Source of the DNA: Fragilaria crotonensis
Taxonomy: Eukaryota; Bacillariophyta; Fragilariophyceae; Fragilariales; Fragilariaceae
NCBI GenBank assembly: GCA_022925895.1
Contig: JAKSYS010000825.1
Coordinates: 1-21,276, forward strand
Length of the DNA: 21,276 nucleotides
Direction: 5' to 3'
The notes under the pieces were generated by a model, which was not told where the DNA came from, did not search any database, and saw only the letters and a list, made by a program, of their open reading frames with translations. Position numbers and translations under genes: made by a program. Below are positions 10,312 to 17,518 of the stretch, piece after piece (within the stretch, counting starts at the first letter, position 1; every line of letters starts with the position of its first letter).

Positions 10312-10371
10312 GGGCCATATTATACGGCGAAACAAAGTTTTGAAGTTTCGAAGTTTCGAACATTCATAACC
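10312..10371 (+). repeat. Left TIR of Harbinger 2
   Basis: This matches the reverse complement of about 20422-20481. The differences are a 3-bp TAT indel near the tip, a G/A change after GAAACAAA, and divergence at the inner end. The shared core reads ACGGCGAAACAAA, then GAAGTTTCGAAGTTTCGAAC, then ATTCATAACC. Confidence 0.88.
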
Positions 10372-10406
10372 TATTGAATAGGTTATGAATGTTCGAAACT
10401 TCGAAA
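10346..10406. repeat. Perfect 61-bp palindrome in the Harbinger 2 left end
   Basis: Two 30-bp arms mirror each other exactly around a single G at 10376. Each arm contains TTCGAAGTTTCGAACATTCA and TAACCTATT. A further direct copy of the arm follows at about 10461-10493. The right end of the element has a shorter version with 16-bp arms (20397-20412 and 20425-20440). The structure can form a cruciform or hairpin and may be a binding site for the element's own proteins. Confidence 0.9.
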
Positions 10407-10562
10407 TCCATGACGTCGCCGTGGTCCCCAAAATTTTTGAGGTGACCACGCCCAAATCATTGAAGTTCAAAGTTTCGAACATTCATAACCTATTGACCCT
10501 GTAGATTCGATGCATAGATTTCACTGGTACGAACGTATTTTCTTGCATTACTATCCAGCAGC

Positions 10563-12063
10563 ATGAGCGAGGTGATCCTTCCTCAGCATGACGATGAGTC
10601 AGTAGATGATGACTGTGACGATGGTCAACTTGAGGAGGAGGATGCATCATCATATCAAATGCTCAAAGGGCTTATGTCGAGAACAATAACAGCAAGAAGC
10701 ATCTGTTTTTGATGTGTATTGGGTTGGTAGACGATGGAGGTACTCCGGTGCTTGATCTTGATGTTGAGCCATGGAGTGGTATCAAGAAGAGACATCAAGC
10801 CAGCGAGGACGGAATATGCAGAGAGATAGTTCGGGCAGCAAGCTTATGTCTACTACTGCAGATCGGGTCCACCAGCAGCATAAGCCTGCAAACTGGAGTC
10901 TGACGAAGTGCGTGGAATGGCTCCAAGAACACCCTGTGGTGGACCAACAAGATATCTCGTTTCTGAAAATGAGGTACAACGAGTAAAAGCAATTATTTTG
11001 AATGCTCAGCGTGAGCAGGCTGAGGAAGAAGCACGTCAAACTGGTGGGCAGTGGAGAGGTTCCATTCCATACATGCGGTTGATTATGTGCCTTACGGAGG
11101 ATGATATCAAGGCAGCTTTTCTTCGGCGAGCGGATACGAGAACTCGCCACCAACTTGATGCTCGGAATTCAGATGTACGACCTCCAACTGCTTTTGAGCT
11201 TATTGCCGATAGATGGAATGATGAACATTTTAATCCAATTGCAGCGGTATCTGAATGCCACGAGGATTTCTCAGTCCCAACTAACTGTGGCCACAGTCAA
11301 GTTGTGACACTGATGCGAGCTACGCCACAGAAAGTTGAGGATACTTTGGCATCGATTCGGTCAAGCCTTCTTCGCATCATCCAAAACTGGGAGAGAAGCG
11401 GGCAAGGCGAAGGAGGCAGACATGCTGGCACTGATGACGACGAAGAACAAGATGGACGAGAGGAGTCTGATGATCCAGAGGAATTTATCATATTCGACAC
11501 ATCGTCTGTGAGATTCGGATCGCTATCGAGAACGAGTCGTTCAGAATGTGCACTCCAGAACCGAGCAGCCTTTCTCTGTGGAAAGCCTTCGTACCTGCTC
11601 TATTTTTGGGAAGTAGCTGACCGTCACCAGCTTTTGCAGTCTGCACTTCAGAGACTGGATGATGATGTTGGTGCATCGGATGCATCATCAGCTCCTAGTG
11701 CAACAAGCAGCACCAACCAAGGCACCCGACGACGACGTCAAAGAGAACAACCAACAGCACCGTATCGAGACGACATTTTGATCTCTCACAGTCAATTCGT
11801 TTCCTTTCCAAAGCGGAAGATGATCGTCAGGTCCGTCGTCGCATTTCAGAGCTTCAAGACGAGGCACGTAGATATCGAAGAATGTATGCTGAGTCTGATG
11901 ACCCGAACAGTGCTCGGGCTCGATTCTACCTGGAAGAAGCCCAACAAATTGCACGAGAAATTGAATCGCTAGAAGAACCGTTGATCGCAACACCAATAAG
12001 CCGAAATGGAACTCCGAGGACTCCGCGGACTCTTGATACTAAAGTCATGATACACCAGTACTA
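10563..12063 (+). pseudogene. Second protein of Harbinger 2, frameshifted
   Basis: The frame from ATG 10563 opens with an acidic stretch (DESVDDDCDDGQLEEED). After frame changes it continues as NWSLTKCVEWLQEHPVVDQQ. It then enters a long frame (about 10965-11760) with RGSIPYMRLIMCLTEDDIKA, PPTAFELIADRWND and KPSYLLYFWEVADRHQLLQS. A last change near 11755 leads to a basic coiled coil (RRRISELQDEARRYRRMYAE, then FYLEEAQQIAREIESLEE), stop 12061-12063. The change near 10970 fits loss of one A from an A-run, between FLK and NEVQRV. I recognise this by pattern as the companion gene of diatom Harbinger elements, but know no defined domain or tested function. A role in DNA binding or transposase import is inferred from the superfamily. 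It converges on the transposase, 88 bp away. Confidence 0.7.
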
Positions 12064-12151
12064 GCTACTCAAACAAGCAAGAAGGCGGACACTGGACACA
12101 TTGACACTAGCTAGTAAGTACTAGTAGATGTCGTTGCTTATTTTACGAATT

Positions 12152-13564
12152 CTAGGAATGACGACGAGTGCTCCTGGGCACTGGACGTGTTAGATTTGCT
12201 TCTGCAACCTTGTTATGCAAATAGTCACGAGGCAGCGGTTGATGTAAGGCAACTGCTTGTGCCCGGTATTGGCGTATTCTACGGCGACGGGATTGTCGAT
12301 CAATGTCATCAAAGTGCAAACCTCCATCTATGAGTTGACGTGGAAAGAGAACTCGAGTTCCGGTGCTTGTTGTTACAGTCTCAATGGGAATGCCTCCTTG
12401 CATCTCGGTTCTGAGCTCATCGAGTGCACTTGAAGGTGGAGCATGCGCTTCTTTTTCGTCAATACAAAAGTTGTGAAGCTTAGCAAGAGCGATCACAAGA
12501 GCGACTGTCTTCTTCAGAGACACTCGCATTGGAATAGCGCTGCGAAGGATTGCCCACCGGTGAGTAAACATACCGAACGCACACTCAATCTGGATTCGAA
12601 CCTGTGAATGATAAAAATTATAAGCGTCTTTGCTGCCACCAGAGACTCCAGAATATGGCGTTGCCATGAAGATTGAGTTGAGGTAAGCATTGTCTCCAAA
12701 CAGACACAGGCCTGGCGCAAGAAGACCATTCTCCAATCGCGAAAAAAGAGACATCCCTTCAAACGCCAAACAGTCAGAGGTAGATCCAGGATATATGATC
12801 GACATATCTAAGAATTTACCTCGGGAATCACAAACTGCTTGGCAATTGAGTCCAAATTTATGCTTGCGTCCACAAAAGAATTTACCTGGGCTGCATCCGG
12901 CGTTGGCACAATCAGCATCTGTAGGTTTGTGTATCCACACAAGGATGCCATCAATCGCCCCAGCGCAACAGTCAAAGCCTGCACCAGATTTCATTCGGAA
13001 TTTCTCTGCAATCGCTCGCTGTTTGTCATGGTCAGATGGATACGAGATTCGAAAATCACGGTGTGCATTGATTGCATCGACAACATACCAGACAGCATTC
13101 ATCATGTCAGTGTACCCGATACAATACGAAGTCATTATATCATAGGGGGAACCACCGGCAAAATAGCGAAGTGCACAAGCAAGTTGAACAGATGGAGTTA
13201 TTGGGCCATTGGGAACATACCGATAGTTCTTTTGTGCATACTAGAAGTAGTATGATAATGATTTCTCCTCTTCTTGATGTTTAAAATCGAATGATCCCAT
13301 CTCGAAGTTTTTTGCAAGCCTTCTGAAGGAATGATACATCCGGTATGCTTTCTTGAAGTTGGTGGGTCCAAGCTGCTGGTAGATATCTTTCACTTGGTTT
13401 CGGGAGCGTCGGTGAGCACCAATTGCTCGAACTCGACGACGACGAGGGCTAAAAGGTCGTTCTTGTTGTTCTTGGCGCCACTGAACTACTTTTGCTGCTG
13501 CCAACGCAGCAGACTGGACAGCAACACTTATACTAGTAGTGCTGGAGGGGGAAATTGTGCTCAT
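12152..13564 (-). pseudogene. PIF/Harbinger DDE transposase of Harbinger 2, one in-frame stop
   Basis: A single reading frame runs from ATG 13564 to 12152, broken only by TAG at 13241-13243. The N-terminal part is basic (SPRRRRVRAIGAHRRSRNQV), then QLGPTNFKKAYRMYHSFRRL. After the stop the frame stays in register with the family motif NGPITPSVQLACALRYFAGG. The catalytic triad, numbered from the ATG at 13135, is D62 (GAIDGILVWI), D148 (LFGDNAYL) and E184 (IQIECAFGMFTHRW), all intact with normal spacing. The C-terminal tail is arginine-rich. The sequence before the stop (TACTACTTCTAG) resembles a 3' splice site, but no GT donor fits upstream, so a nonsense mutation is more likely. The frame is also open upstream to 13699 without a convincing ATG. 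It is clearly distinct from the Harbinger 1 transposase. Confidence 0.85.
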
Positions 13565-13801
13565 GCTCGATGCCGTGGCCTGGTTTCTGGTGCTGACTGG
13601 TGATGGACAAATCCACCAGCATGAGAACAATAAGAGGTACTCGAGTACCTCCTGAAGCTGGATTGTCTTGGTGCTCATACGAGTGCAGTTTCGAGCCACT
13701 ACTTACGTTGCTGGAATCTTCGTACAAACATGCGGATGTGAAATTCGCGCGAGTGTCGATATTCGAAACTTCAAAACTTCGATGTTTGCAGTTTGCTGTA
13801 T

Positions 13802-13920
13802 CGAAGTGAACTTCGAGTACTATTCGCCGTATCGGTCTCCTTCCTAATCGCGATGGTGTCGGGGTCTGGCCCTAATTTATCCTTCTCCCAAGCCCTTTCC
13901 TCTCCTCTGCCTCTTGGCAC
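13802..13920 (-). repeat. Split repeat B2 (left end of YR element)
   Basis: It consists of 53 bp (13802-13854) identical to 14048-14100 and 66 bp (13855-13920) identical to 14142-14207. Relative to B1 it lacks 41 bp, 14101-14141. The outer tip is the small palindrome CGAAGTGAACTTCG. The 66-bp part is shared with the inner end of A2. Confidence 0.9.
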
Positions 13921-14047
13921 GCGGGGGGTGGGTGGGAATTTTAATTCTATTCTAGAATCGCCGTTGTCTTTGTCGGACTTGCGAATTATGATGACTTTCA
14001 CAACGTCGTATCTCGTCTGTCAGTCGTCCTTCCTTGCGAATATCCCA
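13884..14047 (-). repeat. Split repeat A2 of YR element
   Basis: The 127 bp at 13921-14047 are identical to 20244-20370. The identity continues through GCCCTTTCCTCTCCTCTGCC and TCTTGGCAC, then on to about 13884 with one mismatch. It abuts B1 at 14047/14048. Its inner part overlaps B2. Confidence 0.92.
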
Positions 14048-14207
14048 CGAAGTGAACTTCGAGTACTATTCGCCGTATCGGTCTCCTTCCTAATCGCGAT
14101 TTAGAGCTAGCGCGTTCGCTCCGATGCTCTACTCGCTTTCTGGTGTCGGGGTCTGGCCCTAATTTATCCTTCTCCCAAGCCCTTTCCTCTCCTCTGCCTC
14201 TTGGCAC
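14048..14207 (-). repeat. Split repeat B1 of YR element
   Basis: B1 repeats B2 (13802-13920) but carries 41 extra bases at 14101-14141. It contains the last 15 codons and the stop codon of the recombinase gene, at 14164-14166. Confidence 0.9.
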
Positions 14208-15169
14208 GGCCACGTTCCTCTCCGGTTCTTTCCAAATGTGCAATCGTGAAGAAGTTTGGGTGTTCGATCATTCCTGAGGCGACGCCCTGCGTCAGCTGCT
14301 GGACTTGGGTCCGGATATATCGCAAGAATGCTTGACTCTTCCACCTTCCTATCAGTTGAATTGTCTCGGCTGGTACACCTGCAATAAACATTGCCGTCGC
14401 GGCCCGACGACTCAGGGAGTGCGTCCCAATGCTGCTTACCGCGAAGCCGAGTCGCTCCTCCCCGTACAACAGTGCCCCGGCCCTCAAGTGGTTGAGAATC
14501 TGATTCGACGAAATCAATGCTGGTTTCCCTCCTCTGACCACAAGGTTTATTGGGCGGTCCCTGACCGATTCCCACTCGATGTGGTCGTTCACTTCATACC
14601 CGCCTACTCTCGTAACCAAATCTGCCAACGTGCGCACAGGGCACAGTGTGGATTGTCTGTCGCCCTCAGTCCTGTGCTGGGTTACCGTCACGCCCCGGTC
14701 TCCATTCTTCTGATTTCGATAAGTCACCGAAACTGTGTCCGCGTTCCTCAACTCCAAAGCGTCAGTTAAGTCCACGCTACGTCCATCCTTCCTGAAGTCT
14801 AAGTCCTCAACTCTCAGAATCCGCGTCCGACGTTCCCAGTCACTTCAGAGTACTCGCAGGACCGCATCGCGAAGAAGAATGCGCCTACCACAAGCTGCCC
14901 CACAGCTCGTCTAACCTCCGTTGCGACTGCCCTTGCTACCACTGAGACGACCGCCGCCGGTATCGCGTGTGGTCTCCTGGGCTCGGGTCCTCGAGTGCGT
15001 AGCCCCTCAACTGGGCGGCCAAAACGGCGTCGATTCGTCCTCGAGAGTCGTGCATCGGACTGACAAATTTGTTAGCCCGGTAGGCCTGTGCCACGTTATC
15101 GAGGGCGGCACGAACTGTGCTCGCCTGCCTTCTAGGGCGACATCCAACAGAGAAACCGGGATCCCCATC
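14164..15169 (-). pseudogene. Tyrosine recombinase (integrase) of the YR element, frameshifted
   Basis: Tyrosine recombinases of DIRS-order elements insert the circular DNA copy. The N-terminal part lies in one frame near 15000-15130 (VRAALDNVAQAYRANKFVSP). A second frame near 14840-14910 holds the first catalytic arginine in FFFAMRSCEYSEV; its codon is at 14862-14864. A third frame from about 14830 to the stop at 14164 holds the rest. Numbering from 14775, this last part has H119 in GTHSLSRRAAT, the tryptophan of LIGRWKSQAF and the nucleophile Y153 in FLRYIR. The frame therefore changes at least twice. In the H-x-x-R box the arginine position is occupied by serine (AGT), followed by two arginines. 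This could be an inactivating change or a shifted arginine. The C-terminus is basic and ends inside repeat B1. Confidence 0.82.
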
Positions 15170-17518
15170 CCATCCTTCGCGAATTGCTGCTGCGAAGCAA
15201 GTGAAGAGGTCGAGTCGGTCTTCGGGCTCGAGCCCTCTAAGAAACGGGTCATGTTTGCCGTGCCCGACGGCTGAGAGGAAGCTCTCATACTTCTCCCAGC
15301 TGCGGTTGCGCTGGGAACGGGTGTGGTTGGTAACTGCTGCGTTTTGGGCTGCCGTCGCAGCAGCCCTCCAACGCTCGTAATCACATCCTCGGGTAGGGGT
15401 ACGATCCGGAAGGACCGCGGCACCTGTTCAGCAAATTTTTCGAACACGAGTGAGCTAACTTCCTCATCATTCAACGCAAAGTCCCTCGATAGCACATCTG
15501 CCACGGAGTTTTCCTTTCCAGGGAACCACTGAGAATAATGCACCAGTCCGTGGTCCGATAAGTATGCAGCGAGTTCGCGGGCCACCCCCAACAGTATCGG
15601 GCACTCATCCCCAAAACTTGACTTTGCCATCCACCCCGTGGCCGAGGTGCTATCGCCTTGGCTGAGTAGAACATCATCCGCGCCGAGTTGGGGGCCCAAC
15701 TGGTGCTCCACCCACACTCCAACCAGCGCCGCCAAAAATTCCAACGCGTTCAGTGACCTCGCCCTATGAGGTCCGGACCGAGGTGCATCCTCCACGCCAC
15801 CCCGCTCTGGAGCCCGTAGCCCCGATACCCTGGGGGCAAGCGTCGACCCGAACAATTCTGGTTGGCCACCGACAGACGAGTCGGTTGATGGATATCCTCG
15901 AGCCGCATCCCGAGTAGTCGTTCCCACAACGAGAGGTCGTCTAGTTGCGACTGTGTGAGCTTCACCGACCCGTAGTCCTGGGCCCTCGCTCGCCCGGTAC
16001 AGTCTTCCCAGGAACGGGCGCGAATTCGGGATAACAAATGCGGCATGGTTCAGTCGTCCAATCAAAGCCTCAAGGTCTTTGGAACTCGCCCTTCGCCCGG
16101 GCTTCTCCTTCATCCGCCGGATATCGTTCGTCCAAGCCCGATGCTTATCCCCTGGTAGGGAAACTGTGAAGTTCCTCGTATTGATCACCCATCCCAGAAT
16201 AACCTTCCTCTCCGAAGCTTTCGCTTCGGCAAGGAACTTGGAAGTGGACAAGAGGCCGTCGCGTGGAAACGTTTCCTCTTCCGTGGCGGGCCTCCCTACC
16301 AGATGTAGTGCGAACGGCACTGCTGCCTCCAGTCTATCTCGGTCGCAATCTCTGCAGACTCCGAACATATCATCGAGGTAGCAGTCGAAAATTGGTCCAT
16401 CATCCCTTAGAGAAACGTCGATGGACATTTCCACAGCAGGCTCGAAGGTATCCTCCGCACCGACGAATCCCTGGTCGTTGTCGATCGCCTTTTCTGAGGA
16501 GAGCAAATCCTGTTGGGGCGCTCGCCACACGCTCATCCCAATCTCTCCGACGCACCAGGTCGTTCGCCAAGTCGGCTATCACCTCCGACACGTCGCTCCA
16601 TTGCGACGGATTCGGCGACCCTCCGAAGGTCATCCGTAATGCCATGAGTAGAACACCCGCGATGCAGGTGCACGACTTCGCGGCCGTGGTCGGTTGCGTG
16701 TATCCGCCGATAGGCGGACTTGCAATCTACCTTGTGATCAGCAGCCTTTCCCGTGGGAACCGTCGCCTTAGGAAACAAACGGAGTGGAGCAGTCTCGTCA
16801 TGGCTCGGCCGAATCTGGCTGGTGTAAGTCGAGACCTCCACCCTGTCGTTCACACTCCGCTTAGCTCCTCGAGTCGTGTTGAATGACTGATCATGAGTCA
16901 GCCTCAATTTTGGCACCCTCTCTCCGTCTTCGTTGATTGTGTACTGTTCCGTGATTCCAAGTGGCGCCACTTCACAGTCGGGCAATTCAAGGCCGCTTCT
17001 TTGGCAAAGGAAGTTGCCATCCTCGTCGAACTTCGTCCTAAGCATGTCGAGAAGTTTGGCCTCGTGGCCGCGGGCCGATTTGTGGTTGCCGCGAGCCATG
17101 CGGCGATGACATCCGTGCGACGAACCGCGTCGTCTATCGGAGTCAGTGGGAAGGCGGCACCGTCAGTGATACGTTGCGAAAGCGACGCCACAGCGGGTGG
17201 CGGGAGAGGGGCGAGAGCGTCGGCGGAGCGAAACTCGGACCCTGGTGTCAGGGTGGAAAACGGTTGCGCCGCGAGAGCGGCGCTCCAGTTGAGATCGAAA
17301 CGTCGGAGCGTAGCTAGGTTGTGGGCCGTAGCCGCGGGCGTCCACCAAGATAAAGTCCGTGGGTTGGGTGGGAGGGGAATCATGCGACAGGATGGAAGCA
17401 GCAGAGCCGGTAGGTGGGGAAACGGCACAGGGGTAGATGACACCGGGCCGTTGCAGTCGAGGGAAAGGAACAGGAGGCGACGTGTACTTACCCGGTTGTA
17501 GTGGGGCGAACTCGCCAC
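15170..17518 (-). pseudogene. Reverse transcriptase and RNase H of the YR element, multiply frameshifted
   Basis: Pol copies the element RNA into DNA. The frame starts inside gag; family-like sequence begins about 17340 (AHNLATLRRFD). It shifts near 17100 into ARGNHKSARGHEAKLLDMLR, PKLRLTHDQSF and the RT motif DCKSAYRRIH. It shifts near 16690 to LRMTFGGSPNPSQW and near 16540 into the longest frame (16536-15007). Numbering from 16536, this frame carries the polymerase centre YLDD (residues 53-56). Its RNase H domain has E266 (SLNALE), D295 (QGDSTSATGW) and D347 (SVADVLSRD). Between RT and RNase H (about 15760-15990) the conserved reading moves to another frame (KLTQSQLDDLSLWERLLG) and back. 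At least five one-base changes are needed, so this copy cannot make its own RT. The longest frame stays open to 15007 and overlaps the recombinase region. Confidence 0.87.

Noticed and set aside
10341-10493. Repeated TTCGAA...TAACC units as a CRISPR array
   Set aside because: The copies are inverted and palindromic, have no regular spacers, and mark the end of a eukaryotic transposon.
13793-14104. A 103-codon plus-strand frame, with near-identical stretches again at 20158-20415
   Set aside because: It lies wholly within the split repeats. The two frames resemble each other only because A1 and A2 are identical DNA.
16263-16886. A 207-codon plus-strand frame across the RT region
   Set aside because: It is antisense to clear RT motifs (YLDD, FGGSPNPSQW) and has no features of its own; GC-rich antisense frames are often open.
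16536-17518. Programmed frameshifting to explain all pol frame changes
   Set aside because: One shift between gag and pol is normal for retroelements, but several within RT and RNase H, in both directions, are not. Damage or sequence error is more likely.
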